Position numbers and translations under genes: made by a program
In this document: positions 1-7,913 of the stretch, in pieces
How the letters are laid out: every line of letters begins with the position of its first letter
Position numbering within the stretch: position 1 is the first letter of the stretch
The notes under the pieces: model-generated
What the model was told of the DNA's origin: nothing
Seen by the model: only the letters and a program-made list of their open reading frames with translations
The model's database searches: none
Source of the DNA: Blastococcus sp. CT_GayMR20
GTDB taxonomy: Bacteria > Actinomycetota > Actinomycetes > Mycobacteriales > Geodermatophilaceae
DNA length: 31,591 nucleotides
Reading direction: 5' to 3'
NCBI RefSeq assembly: GCF_004570345.1
Contig: NZ_SPQM01000053.1
Span: forward strand, 1 to 31,591

Positions 1-758
1 CCGCCGAACGCCTGCACCAGGTGGGCGTGACGACGGTCGGCGACCTCGCGGCCAAGTCGCTGGCCGACCTCGTGGCCCTGGCCGGCAAGGCCCACGGCAC
101 CGGGCTGTACGCGCTGGCGCGGGCGGAGGACGACCGGGCCGTCGTCCCCGACCGGGAGGCCAAGTCGGTGTCCGCGGAGGAGACGTTCGAGCGGGATCTC
201 ACCGACCTCGCCGTCCTCGGGCGGGAGATCGACTCGATGGCGGCGCGGGTGGGCACCCGGCTGCGGGCGTCTGCCTACTCGGGCCGCACGGTGACGCTGA
301 AGCTGCGCCGCTACGACTTCACGACGCTCACCCGCTCGCAGACGCTCCCCCAGCCCACCGACGACACCCGGCAGATCGCCCAGACGGCCCGCCGGCTGCT
401 CGCCGACGCCGGCGCCGAGGGCGGCTTGCGACTGCTGGGCGTGGGGGTCTCCGGGCTCTCGCTGTACGCCCAGGGCGACCTGTTCGCCGACGACGAGGCG
501 ATGCCCGCCGCGACCGCCGACGACGAGGAGCCCTCGCCCGTTCCCGAGCGCGAGCTGCCCGTGGCGCGCCAGTGGTGGCCCGGCCAGGACGTGCGGCACG
601 ACGAGCTCGGTGCCGGCTGGGTGTGGGGCCGCGGCCTGGGCCGCGTGACGGTGCGCTTCGAGGGCCCGCTCACCGCCCCCGGGCCGGTCCGCACGCTGGC
701 CGCCGACGACCCCGCGCTGGAGCCGGCCGATCCGCCCGACTGGAGACTGCCCGGATGA
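1..758 (+). CDS. dinB: DNA polymerase IV (Y-family), C-terminal part, 5' end outside window
   Basis: The reading frame is already open at base 3 and runs to TGA at 756-758, so only about 252 C-terminal residues are present. They cover the thumb helix-hairpin-helix (GVTTVGDLAAKS) and the little-finger domain (SVSAEETF..., then VTLKLRRYDFTT). The palm with the catalytic acidic residues lies upstream of the window. A QGDLF pentapeptide at bases 471-485 fits the beta-clamp-binding consensus. After it comes an extra tail of about 90 residues (QWWPGQDVRHDELGAGWVWG... VTVRFEGP), an extension that I recall from actinobacterial DinB proteins. In the family the enzyme performs error-prone translesion synthesis. 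The stop overlaps the next ATG (ATGA at 755-758), so the following gene is probably translationally coupled. Confidence 0.9.
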   Translation, partial: AERLHQVGVTTVGDLAAKSLADLVALAGKAHGTGLYALARAEDDRAVVPDREAKSVSAEETFERDLTDLAVLGREIDSMAARVGTRLRASAYSGRTVTLKLRRYDFTTLTRSQTLPQPTDDTRQIAQTARRLLADAGAEGGLRLLGVGVSGLSLYAQGDLFADDEAMPAATADDEEPSPVPERELPVARQWWPGQDVRHDELGAGWVWGRGLGRVTVRFEGPLTAPGPVRTLAADDPALEPADPPDWRLPG

Positions 759-2299
759 ACCGTTCCTGGTGGGGCTGGGGGACGACGGACCGCGCGCTGC
801 CCGATGCGGAGTGCGTCGCCCTGGCGTCGATGCTCCCCGGGCTGCCCGACCGGCCCCGCGCGGTCCCCCGGATCGAGGACCTGTCCCTGCCGCCGTCCCG
901 CATCGGGCCCACCGGGCTGTGGGTCTCCACCGCCCCGGACGTGCGGGCCGCGCACGCCTTCGGCAAGGCGTACCGGGACGTCGTCCGCGCGCTGGCCGGC
1001 GACCTCTCGGGCGCACCGGACGCCGTCGCCCTCCCGCGCACGGAGGCGGAGGTCGTGGACCTGCTCGACTGGGCGGCGCGGGGCGGGGTCCCCGTCGTCC
1101 CCTTCGGCGGGGGCAGCTCGGTCGTCGGGGGCGTGGAGTACCGCGGGGGAGGCCCGTGGGTGTCGATGGACCTCACCGCGCTCGCTCGCGTGCTCGAGGT
1201 CGATCCGGTCGGCCGGGCCGCGCGAATCCAGGGCGGTGCCCTCGGCCCGGTGCTGGAGGACCAGCTGCGCCCGTCCGGACTGACGCTGCGGCACTTCCCG
1301 CAGAGCTTCGAGTTCTCCACGCTCGGCGGCTGGCTGGCCACCCGGGCCGGAGGGCACTACGCGACCCTGCACACGCACATCGACGACCTCGTCGAGTCGC
1401 TCCGCGTCGTGACGCCGGTGGGGATCAGCGAGTCGTGGCGGCTGCCTGGCTCGGGCGCCGGACCGTCGCCGGACCGGCTGTTCCTCGGCTCGGAGGGCAC
1501 GCTCGGGGTCATCACCGAGGCGTGGATGCGGTTGCAGGACCGGCCCCGGTTCAAGGCCTCGGCCTCGGTGACCTTCGCGGACATGACCTCCGCGATGTCC
1601 GCCGTCCGGGCGATCTCCCAGGCCGGGCTGCACCCGGCGAACTGCCGGCTGCTGGACGCGGGCGAGGCCGCCCTCTCCGGCGCCGCGGCCGCCCCGGTGC
1701 TGGTCCTCGGCGTGGAGTCGGCGGTCCTGCCGGTGGAGTCCCGCCTCACCGAGCTCACGGACATCGCTCGGGAACACGGTGGCGCCGTGTCCACGGGCGA
1801 AGCCGGGAAGGACGCCGCCGCCGAGGCGTGGCGCTCGACGTTTCTGCGGATGCCGTACGTGCGCGACGGGCTGGCGCGGATGAGCGCGATCGTCGAGACG
1901 TTCGAGACCGCCTGCACCTGGGACCGGGCCGCCGAGCTGTACGAGACGGTGCGCGCAGAGGTGGGGGCCGTCGTCGAGGAGGTGACCGGGACTCCTGGCC
2001 TGGTCACCTGCCGGTTCACGCACGTCTACCCCGACGGCCCGGCGCCGTACTTCACGGTGATCGCCGCCGGCCGGCCCGGCGACGAGGTCCGCATGTGGGA
2101 CGACGTGAAGACGGCCTCGATGGCGATCCTGGGCCGGCTGGGCGCCACCATCACCCACCACCACGCGGTCGGCCGCGACCACCGCCCGGGCTACGACCGG
2201 CAGCGCCCCGAGCCGTTCGCCGCCGCACTGCGGGCGGCGAAGGCGGCCCTCGACCCGGCCGGCGTCCTCAACCCGGGGGTGCTGATCGGCCCCGTGTAG
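755..2299 (+). CDS. FAD-binding oxidase, alkyldihydroxyacetonephosphate synthase-like
   Basis: This is a 514-residue PCMH/VAO-type flavoprotein. The ATG at 755 overlaps the dinB stop; the frame is open further upstream but that part lies inside dinB. Visible landmarks are the FAD-binding loop PFGGGSS (residues 116-122), the second FAD segment around FEFSTLGGWLATRAGGHYA (186-204), FLGSEGTLGVITE (243-255) and a histidine cluster HHHAVGRDH (468-476). In alkyl-DHAP synthases a similar HHH cluster near the C-terminus forms the active site. The C-terminal KAALDPAGVLNPG is the usual end of FAD-linked oxidases. The family swaps the acyl group of acyl-DHAP for a fatty alcohol to make ether lipids, but many actinobacterial members are uncharacterised, so the substrate is unknown. 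No membrane segment is evident. Confidence 0.85.
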   Translation: MNRSWWGWGTTDRALPDAECVALASMLPGLPDRPRAVPRIEDLSLPPSRIGPTGLWVSTAPDVRAAHAFGKAYRDVVRALAGDLSGAPDAVALPRTEAEVVDLLDWAARGGVPVVPFGGGSSVVGGVEYRGGGPWVSMDLTALARVLEVDPVGRAARIQGGALGPVLEDQLRPSGLTLRHFPQSFEFSTLGGWLATRAGGHYATLHTHIDDLVESLRVVTPVGISESWRLPGSGAGPSPDRLFLGSEGTLGVITEAWMRLQDRPRFKASASVTFADMTSAMSAVRAISQAGLHPANCRLLDAGEAALSGAAAAPVLVLGVESAVLPVESRLTELTDIAREHGGAVSTGEAGKDAAAEAWRSTFLRMPYVRDGLARMSAIVETFETACTWDRAAELYETVRAEVGAVVEEVTGTPGLVTCRFTHVYPDGPAPYFTVIAAGRPGDEVRMWDDVKTASMAILGRLGATITHHHAVGRDHRPGYDRQRPEPFAAALRAAKAALDPAGVLNPGVLIGPV

Positions 2300-2308
2300 A
2301 ACGGCTGC

Positions 2309-2914
2309 ATGACGGAACCGAGCGCGTGGACGCGGTTGACGGCGGAGAACCCCCAGCATTCGGCCGCATACATCCAGCGCTTCCGGGACCTCGCCGCCCA
2401 GGGGATGGACCTGGTGGGGGAGGCGCGGCTGGTCGACGCGATGCTGCCGCGCGGCGCACGGGTCCTGGACGCCGGGTCGGGGACCGGCCGGATCGGCGGC
2501 CACCTCGTCGCGGCGGGACACGACGTGGTCGGTGTGGACGGCGATCCGCTACTGGTCCAGGAGGCGCAGAGGGAGCACCCCGGTGGGCACTGGCTGGTCG
2601 GCGACCTGGCCGAGCTGGACCTCCCCGCGGCCGGGATCCCCGAGCCCTTCGACGTGATCGTGTGCGCGGGCAACGTCGTGACGTTCCTGGCCGGGTCGAC
2701 GCGCCGGGAGGTGCTGCGCCGGATGCGGGCGCACGTCCGGGACGACGGCCGGGCGGCGATCGGCTTCGGCGCCGGTCGCGGCTACCCGTTCCAGGAGTTC
2801 CTCGCCGACGCCGCCGCCTCCGGCTGGGCGCCGGACCTGCTGCTCGCCACCTGGGACCTGCGGCCGTTCACCCCCGACTCGGAGTTCCTGGTCGCGATCC
2901 TCCGCCCGGCCTGA
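2309..2914 (+). CDS. Class I SAM-dependent methyltransferase
   Basis: This 201-residue protein has the Rossmann-fold motif I VLDAGSGTGRIGGH (residues 52-65), an acidic end of strand 2 (VVGVDGDP), motif II-like GDLAELDLP and the motif IV region FDVIVCAGNVVTFL. It has no extra domain, so the substrate cannot be named. The start is the ATG ten bases after the upstream stop. No clear Shine-Dalgarno is visible, but TAGAAC sits six bases before the ATG, so either leaderless transcription or readthrough from the upstream gene is possible. It converges with the next gene, leaving only 15 bases between the two stops. Confidence 0.85.
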   Translation: MTEPSAWTRLTAENPQHSAAYIQRFRDLAAQGMDLVGEARLVDAMLPRGARVLDAGSGTGRIGGHLVAAGHDVVGVDGDPLLVQEAQREHPGGHWLVGDLAELDLPAAGIPEPFDVIVCAGNVVTFLAGSTRREVLRRMRAHVRDDGRAAIGFGAGRGYPFQEFLADAAASGWAPDLLLATWDLRPFTPDSEFLVAILRPA

Positions 2915-2929
2915 GGGTCGCTTGCCGAT

Positions 2930-3817
2930 TCAGAGGACGCCGTTGGCGCGGAGGACGACCAGCGCCCCGACGGTCCGGGCCCCGCGCCACTCCAGGGTCG
3001 CCGCGGGGGAGTAGCTGGCGAAGTCGACGGCCCAGCCGCCGTCGGGCTGCTGCCCGTCCGCCAGCCGTTCCAGGTCCGATGCGACCACGGAGTCGGAGAA
3101 CAGGGTCCTGGCCGGACCGCCGGGGAGCGGCGCGAAGTCGAGCGGCCGCATGTACTCGTCGTCAGCACCGCCGGTGACGTGCAGGCGCCCGTCGGCCGGC
3201 ACGTGGGGCCGGATCGCCTCGACCAGCTCCGCCGCCCGCGGGAACCGGGCGGAGGCCGCATCGAGCAGCTGGGCGGCGAAGGCGAGCATCATCGCCTGCG
3301 GCTGGGGCCCGATGTCCTCCACCGCCGCGAGGCAGTACCCGGTCGCGCGCGCCAGCCACGGGTGCTCGGCCACCGCCCGGTCGCCGGCCGCCACCCGGTG
3401 CGCGGTCGCCGCCACGATCGCGGTGATCTGCAGCGAGGACTCCCGTCCGTCGGCGGACGCCCAGAACGGCGCACTGGCCGCCGGGTCGGGAACCGGCAGC
3501 GCGAACGGCAGGCCGCCGTCGGGAAGGCTGACGCCGTCCAGCCAGTCGCAGAGCTCGCGCGCCCGGTCGGACGTGGCGGGGGCGATGTCGGCGAGGGCTT
3601 CGAACGCGTGCAGGGCGCCACCGGGCTGGCTGGTGCGCGAGCGCAGGTCCGGCTCGAGCCCCCAGCCGAAGCCGCCGTCCGGGTTCCGGTAGGCGTCGAC
3701 GGCCGCGAGCACCGACGCGGGATCGCCGTCCCCGAACAGGACGTCGAAACGCCGTCGGTCCAGCACGCGCGCCGACCCGGCGAGGAAGTCGGCGGCGGCG
3801 GCGAGATCGACGGTCAT
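2930..3817 (-). CDS. Prenyltransferase/squalene-oxidase-repeat-like alpha/alpha-toroid protein
   Basis: This 295-residue protein shows glycine/aspartate repeats typical of the alpha/alpha-barrel superfamily of terpene cyclases and prenyltransferases: YRNPDGGFGWGLEPDLR near the N-terminus, LPDGGLPFA in the middle and QPDGGWAVDF near the C-terminus. I see no DxDD cyclase motif, so catalysis as a cyclase is not supported; it may be a binding or uncharacterised member. The ATG at 3817 overlaps the stop of the upstream pucR-type gene by four bases, which indicates an operon and translational coupling. The open frame continues upstream of the ATG, but that part is antisense to nothing conserved and lies inside the regulator gene. 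Confidence 0.75.
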   Translation of the reverse strand: MTVDLAAAADFLAGSARVLDRRRFDVLFGDGDPASVLAAVDAYRNPDGGFGWGLEPDLRSRTSQPGGALHAFEALADIAPATSDRARELCDWLDGVSLPDGGLPFALPVPDPAASAPFWASADGRESSLQITAIVAATAHRVAAGDRAVAEHPWLARATGYCLAAVEDIGPQPQAMMLAFAAQLLDAASARFPRAAELVEAIRPHVPADGRLHVTGGADDEYMRPLDFAPLPGGPARTLFSDSVVASDLERLADGQQPDGGWAVDFASYSPAATLEWRGARTVGALVVLRANGVL

Positions 3818-4992
3818 GCGGCCGCTCCCAGAGCGATGGTGAGTTCGAGCACCGTGCGGGGATCGTCGAGCCGGGCACCGTACAGCTCGCGCAGCTGCGT
3901 CATCCGGTACCGGACGGTCTGGGCGTGCACGAACAGCTCGGTGGCCACGTGCTCCCGCCGTCCCTGGTGCAGCAGCCACGAGCGCAGCGTCTCGGTGAGC
4001 TTGTCGCGGGCGGCCGGGCTCAGGCCGTCCAGGGGCTCGAGCACCTGGGCACGGAGATCGGCGAGCGCCTCCCCGTCGGCCCGCAGCACCAGGTCGGCGA
4101 GCCGCTTCTCCGTGTCCAGCGGACCGTCCTCCGAGGTCAGCCCGAGGCCCACCGCTCGGCAGGCGCGGGCGTAGGAGCTCTGCACGTCCGACCACGGCCG
4201 CGCCGGGCCGACGACGGCGTCCCGCTCCGCCAGCGAGCGCATCAGCGCCGGCCGGGACCGTCCGCCGGCGTCCGGAACGAGGAGGATGCCCAGCGCGACC
4301 TCGGACGGCGCCTCGGGCACCTCGGTCCCCGCGCGGAGGGTGCGCGGATCCAGCGACAGCAGGCCGGCGCGGACCTGCGCCTCCGGGAGGAGAACGGCGG
4401 TCAGCGTCCTCGGCGGCGTCCAGTCGGCCCGCTCGGCCGCGGCCGCCAGGTCCTCCGGGCCGGCTCCGGCGAGCAGCAGGTCGGCCAGTCGCTCCAGGTA
4501 GCGCTCGCGGACGCGGCCGCTCGTCACCAGCTCGTCGCTGTGCCCGGCGACGCTCGCCGCCGACAGCTGGTCGATGTAGGCGAACACGAGCTCCGCGAAC
4601 CGGGCCAGCTGCTCGGCGGTCAGCCCGGCGCGCACGCCGCTGGCGGCCATGTGCCGCCACGAGACGCGCGCCCCGACCCGGTACGCGGCCAGCAGGGCGT
4701 CCATCGACCGCCCGCTGCGCGCCTCGCCGCGGCCGAGTGCGTAGGCGCCGTCGAGCGCGGGCTGGATGGGGGTGCTGGCGTCACCACCGCCGGCCGACGC
4801 GAGCACCAGGAACCCACCCAGGGCCAGCTGGACGGCATTCTCGATCGTCCGGCCCATGTCGCCACCGAACGCGTCCGCGTAACTGGGCACCTCGACCACG
4901 ATGGCGGCCACGGTCTGCCCGGCGACCGCGGGCAGTTCCTGGCGCATGGCGTCGGCCACCGCGTCGGGGATCCGCAGTGCGTCGTCCGCCAT
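3814..4992 (-). CDS. PucR/CdaR-type helix-turn-helix transcriptional regulator
   Basis: This 392-residue protein ends in the PucR-type HTH: LTETLRSWLLHQG, then HVATELFVHAQTVRYRMTQL and LDDPRTVLELTIAL (about residues 335-390). The middle resembles the GGDEF-like/CdaR sensor part of these regulators; the N-terminal third has no domain I recognise. The start ATG at 4992 has an AGGGAG Shine-Dalgarno about five bases upstream. The gene is divergent from the reductase/desaturase pair, with 93 bases between start codons. That layout and a palindrome at its own promoter suggest that it controls both itself and the desaturation genes, probably in response to a lipid or membrane signal. The regulatory target is inference. 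Confidence 0.85.
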   Translation of the reverse strand: MADDALRIPDAVADAMRQELPAVAGQTVAAIVVEVPSYADAFGGDMGRTIENAVQLALGGFLVLASAGGGDASTPIQPALDGAYALGRGEARSGRSMDALLAAYRVGARVSWRHMAASGVRAGLTAEQLARFAELVFAYIDQLSAASVAGHSDELVTSGRVRERYLERLADLLLAGAGPEDLAAAAERADWTPPRTLTAVLLPEAQVRAGLLSLDPRTLRAGTEVPEAPSEVALGILLVPDAGGRSRPALMRSLAERDAVVGPARPWSDVQSSYARACRAVGLGLTSEDGPLDTEKRLADLVLRADGEALADLRAQVLEPLDGLSPAARDKLTETLRSWLLHQGRREHVATELFVHAQTVRYRMTQLRELYGARLDDPRTVLELTIALGAAA

Positions 4993-5003
4993 GTCGCTCC
5001 CTT

Positions 5004-5018
5004 TGTTCGCAGGGAACA
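5004..5018. promoter_or_regulatory. Palindromic operator candidate between pucR-type gene and reductase
   Basis: A perfect inverted repeat, TGTTC-GCAGG-GAACA, lies in the 93-base divergent spacer. On the minus strand a -10-like TAGGTT (complement of 5020-5025) sits just upstream, so the predicted start of the regulator transcript falls inside the palindrome. This is the expected place for autorepression. Only one copy was found. Confidence 0.45.
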
Positions 5019-5085
5019 GAACCTACCCGCCGATTCACGTCCGGGGCACAGGTACTTGCGCGCTGCGCTGGACAACCCTCTATGT

Positions 5086-6183
5086 ATGACGACCACCGTT
5101 CCGCGCCCCTCACCGGCCGGGCGACGCGTCGGTCTGCGCGACCGGGTGCTCAAGCTCGCCGAGTTCGTCACGACCCCGCTCCTGCCGCGGGACTACCTCG
5201 ACCTCGTCGACCCCCTCCGCTCCGGCGCCGACCTGCGCGGCCGGATCGAGGCCGTCCTGCCCGAGACCCGCGACGCGGCGACGATCGTGATCCGGCCGGG
5301 ACGCAGCTGGCGCCCGCACACCCCGGGGCAGTACGTCCGGATCGGCATCGACGTCGACGGCGTCCGCCAGTGGCGGGCCTACTCCCTGACGTCGGACCTG
5401 AGCCGCACCGACGGCTGCATCAGCGTCACGGTGAAGGCGATCCCCGGCGGCAAGGTCAGCAACCACCTGGTGCACAAGGCCGAGCCCGGCACGGTCGTGC
5501 AGCTCGACCAGGCGGCCGGTGAGTTCTGCCTGCCCGACCAGCGGCCGGACAAGGCGCTGTTCGTCACCGCCGGCTCCGGCATCACGCCGGTCATGGGCAT
5601 CCTGCGCAACCACCCCGAGCTCACCGACGTCGTGCTCGTCCACTCGGCGCCCACGGCGGACGACGTCGTCTTCGGCGAGGACCTGCGCGACCTGGCCGGC
5701 GAGGGGCGGATCCGGCTGATCGAGCGGCACACCGACGTCGACGGCATGCTCGACGCCTCCGCCGTGGCCGAGCTGGTGCCCGACCTGCACGAGCGCTCCA
5801 CCTGGGCCTGCGGTCCGGTCGGGATGCTCGAGGCGCTGGAGGAGCACTGGGCCGCGGCCGGCATCGCCGACCGGCTCTACACCGAGCGCTTCCGGCCGAC
5901 GGTCCTGGTGACCGGCGAGGGCGGCACCGTCTCGTTCACGAAGACGGGCACGACGCTCGAGGCCGACGGCGCGACGCCGATCCTCGACGCCGCCGAGGAC
6001 GCCGGGATGTTGATGCCGAGCGGCTGCCGCATGGGCATCTGCTACGGCTGCGTGCTGCCGCTGCGCGAGGGCGCCGTCCGCGACCTGCGCAATGGCGAGA
6101 TCACCACCGCCGCCCCCGGGGACGGCGTCCTCATCCAGACCTGCGTGAGCGCCGCCGCCGGCGCCTGCGACATCGACCACTGA
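5086..6183 (+). CDS. Ferredoxin reductase-type oxidoreductase with C-terminal 2Fe-2S domain (desaturase electron donor)
   Basis: This 365-residue protein has an FAD-binding domain (RAYSLTS, 97-103), an NAD(P)-binding domain (TAGSGITP, 161-168; ACGPVGM, 241-247) and a plant-type 2Fe-2S ferredoxin domain with Cys314, Cys319, Cys322 and Cys353. It matches the type of M. tuberculosis Rv3230c, which passes electrons from NADPH to the stearoyl-CoA desaturase DesA3, whose counterpart is the next gene. The ATG at 5086 was chosen because the frame upstream runs antisense through the regulator. The overlapping ATG at 5082 is in another frame. No Shine-Dalgarno precedes the start, so a leaderless or very short-leader mRNA is likely. 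Confidence 0.92.
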   Translation: MTTTVPRPSPAGRRVGLRDRVLKLAEFVTTPLLPRDYLDLVDPLRSGADLRGRIEAVLPETRDAATIVIRPGRSWRPHTPGQYVRIGIDVDGVRQWRAYSLTSDLSRTDGCISVTVKAIPGGKVSNHLVHKAEPGTVVQLDQAAGEFCLPDQRPDKALFVTAGSGITPVMGILRNHPELTDVVLVHSAPTADDVVFGEDLRDLAGEGRIRLIERHTDVDGMLDASAVAELVPDLHERSTWACGPVGMLEALEEHWAAAGIADRLYTERFRPTVLVTGEGGTVSFTKTGTTLEADGATPILDAAEDAGMLMPSGCRMGICYGCVLPLREGAVRDLRNGEITTAAPGDGVLIQTCVSAAAGACDIDH

Positions 6184-6208
6184 CCGACCCGAGAAGAGGA
6201 GCCGGACC

Positions 6209-7405
6209 GTGACCGCACTGCAGAAGAAGAACGAGAACCCGATCGCGCACCTGACCGCCGAGGACATCGAACTGCTCGGCAAGGAGCTCGACACCATCCG
6301 TCAGGAGATCCGCGACAGCCTGGGTGAGGACGACGCCACGTACATCCGCCGCGTCATCGACGTCCAGCGCAAGCTCGAGCTCGGCAGTCGCGCCGCCCTG
6401 CTCGTGTCGATGTTCCCGCCCGCGTGGGTGGTCGGGACGGTCGGCCTGTCGGTCGCCAAGATCCTCGAGAACATGGAGATCGGGCACAACATCCTGCACG
6501 GTCAGTGGGACTGGATGCGGGACCCCAAGATCCACTCCACGACGTGGGAGTGGGACATGGCCAGCCCGGCCGCGCAGTGGAAGCACTCGCACAACGAGCT
6601 GCACCACACGTACACGAACGTGATCGGCAAGGACAACGACCTCGGCTACGGCATCATGCGCGTCGACGAGGACCAGAAGTGGCACCCGCTCTACCTCGCG
6701 CAGCCGCTCTGGAACTTCATCAACGCCTGCTTCTTCGAGTACGGGATCGCCGCCTACGACCTGGAGCTGGGCAAGAACCTGGCGACCAAGAAGCGGCGGG
6801 CCAACCCGGAGTTCCGGGCCGCCGCCAAGCAGGTGCTGAAGAAGATCCGGAACCAGGCCGGCAAGGACTACCTGGCCCACCCGCTGCTGTCCGGGCCGTC
6901 CTTCGTCCCGACCCTGGCGGCGAACTTCACCGCCAACGTCGTGCGCAACCTCTGGTCGCACTCGGTGATCATGTGCGGCCACTTCCCCGAGGGTGTCGAG
7001 ACCTTCGAGAAGACGTCCATCGAGGGTGAGACCCGCGGGGAGTGGTACCTGCGGCAGATGCTCGGTTCGGCGAACATCTCGGGCAGCAAGGCCATGCACC
7101 TCATGACCGGCAACCTCTCGCACCAGGTGGAGCACCACCTCTTCCCCGACCTGCCGAGCAACCGGTACGCCGAGATCGCCCCGAAGGTGAAGGACATCTT
7201 CGACCGCTACGGGCTGACCTATCACTCCGCGCCGCTGCACAAGCAGGTCGCCAGCGCCTGGCACAAGGTGATCCGGCTGTCGCTGCCCAACGGCTGGCTC
7301 GAGCAGACGACGGTGAGGAACGCGCCGTCGCAGGTCGTGAAGCTGGTCCGCATGACGACCGGCGGCAAGAAGGTTCGCCGCGAGCTGAGCCGCGCCGCCG
7401 CATGA
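6209..7405 (+). CDS. Membrane acyl-CoA/fatty acid desaturase (DesA3-like)
   Basis: This 398-residue membrane-bound di-iron desaturase has the three histidine boxes: HNILH (93-97), HSHNELHH (126-133) and HQVEHH (305-310). Hydrophobic stretches around 61-90 and 235-258 would place the boxes at the cytoplasmic face. The family inserts a double bond, usually delta-9, into long acyl chains using O2 and electrons from a partner reductase, here the gene 25 bases upstream. The GTG start at 6209 follows a GAAGAGGAG Shine-Dalgarno (6192-6202). The two genes form an operon that ends at the hairpin at 7418-7470. Regiospecificity cannot be read from the sequence. Confidence 0.93.
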   Translation: MTALQKKNENPIAHLTAEDIELLGKELDTIRQEIRDSLGEDDATYIRRVIDVQRKLELGSRAALLVSMFPPAWVVGTVGLSVAKILENMEIGHNILHGQWDWMRDPKIHSTTWEWDMASPAAQWKHSHNELHHTYTNVIGKDNDLGYGIMRVDEDQKWHPLYLAQPLWNFINACFFEYGIAAYDLELGKNLATKKRRANPEFRAAAKQVLKKIRNQAGKDYLAHPLLSGPSFVPTLAANFTANVVRNLWSHSVIMCGHFPEGVETFEKTSIEGETRGEWYLRQMLGSANISGSKAMHLMTGNLSHQVEHHLFPDLPSNRYAEIAPKVKDIFDRYGLTYHSAPLHKQVASAWHKVIRLSLPNGWLEQTTVRNAPSQVVKLVRMTTGGKKVRRELSRAAA

Positions 7406-7417
7406 GAGCACCCGACC

Positions 7418-7470
7418 GTTGAACGGGAGAGGCCCAGAACCGTCGTGGTTCTGGGCCTCTCCCGTTCAAC
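7418..7470. terminator. Long perfect hairpin, bidirectional terminator
   Basis: Two 23-base arms (7418-7440 and 7448-7470) are perfect reverse complements around a 7-base loop. It lies 12 bases after the desaturase stop and 6 bases before the stop of the convergent small gene at 7477, so it can end both transcripts. There is no U-run, as is common for actinobacterial terminators. Its sequence recurs at 7871-7909. Confidence 0.9.
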
Positions 7471-7476
7471 CGAGGA

Positions 7477-7716
7477 TCAGCAGCGACACGAACCGGATGC
7501 GTTGGCCCGAATGCCGCACGCCGCGCAGAGGTCCGACGGTGGCGTCACGGGCTTGTGGACCTGCGGCCGATGGGTCGTCGCCGGCGCAGAGACTTCCGCA
7601 CGGGCGGGAGGGCGACCCAGCCGGAGGCCGAGGCGCCGCATCGGTTCCAGTCGGTCGCCGGTCGGGACGGAGTGGCTTCCAGGCGGGGACGCGCCCTCGC
7701 CAGTCTGTCTTGCCAT
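7477..7716 (-). CDS. Small cysteine-tailed protein of unknown function
   Basis: This 79-residue protein starts at ATG 7716, preceded by a strong Shine-Dalgarno (GAGGAAG, six bases before the ATG). It ends right beside a bidirectional terminator, which together argue for a real gene. The N-terminal 60 residues are rich in Pro, Arg and Gly with no recognised domain. The C-terminus is CAACGIRANASGSCRC: four cysteines (64, 67, 77, 79) in a CxxC...CxC pattern that could bind a metal or be chemically modified. About one codon in five ends in A or T, noticeably more than in neighbouring genes, suggesting weaker codon selection or recent arrival. No signal peptide or membrane segment is evident. I do not recognise the family and assign no function. 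Confidence 0.6.
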   Translation of the reverse strand: MARQTGEGASPPGSHSVPTGDRLEPMRRLGLRLGRPPARAEVSAPATTHRPQVHKPVTPPSDLCAACGIRANASGSCRC

Positions 7717-7870
7717 GATCGCTTCCTCACGGTCGAACCGAAGGGGGGAGGAAACCACGCCAGCGACAACGGTTCAAGATCATGTGGTTCTCGCCGAACG
7801 CCTCCCCGCGTGGTCATGAGCGGCCTCGGCCAGCCGGCCGATCCGGCCAGGCGGCCGTCGAACCCGTGGA
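7717..7870. other. Intergenic stretch upstream of the small cysteine-tailed gene
   Basis: These 154 bases must hold the promoter of the minus-strand small gene. TTGAAC on the minus strand near 7770 is a possible -35, but I cannot place a convincing -10. No other ORF with a ribosome binding site is seen. Confidence 0.3.
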
Positions 7871-7895
7871 GCCCAGAACGATGACGGTTCCGGGC
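7871..7895 (-). terminator. Terminator hairpin behind the dnaB transcript
   Basis: The arms GCCCAGAAC (7871-7879) and GTTCCGGGC (7887-7895) pair around a 7-base loop. Read as minus-strand RNA the single irregular position is a G-U wobble; on the plus strand it would be an A-C mismatch. This favours termination of the leftward (dnaB) transcript. The hairpin and its flank through about 7909 nearly repeat the terminator at 7418-7470, with a different loop. Confidence 0.65.
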
Positions 7896-7913
7896 CTCTC
7901 CCGTTCAGTGCTG

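Noticed and set aside
311..2521. Very long minus-strand open frame (736 codons) opposite dinB, the FAD oxidase and the methyltransferase
   Set aside because: Arg/Pro/Gly-rich translation with no domain, antisense to three clear protein families; a by-product of high GC.
3925..5085. Upstream part of the plus-strand frame leading into the reductase
   Set aside because: It runs antisense through the PucR-type regulator; the reductase family begins near 5086.
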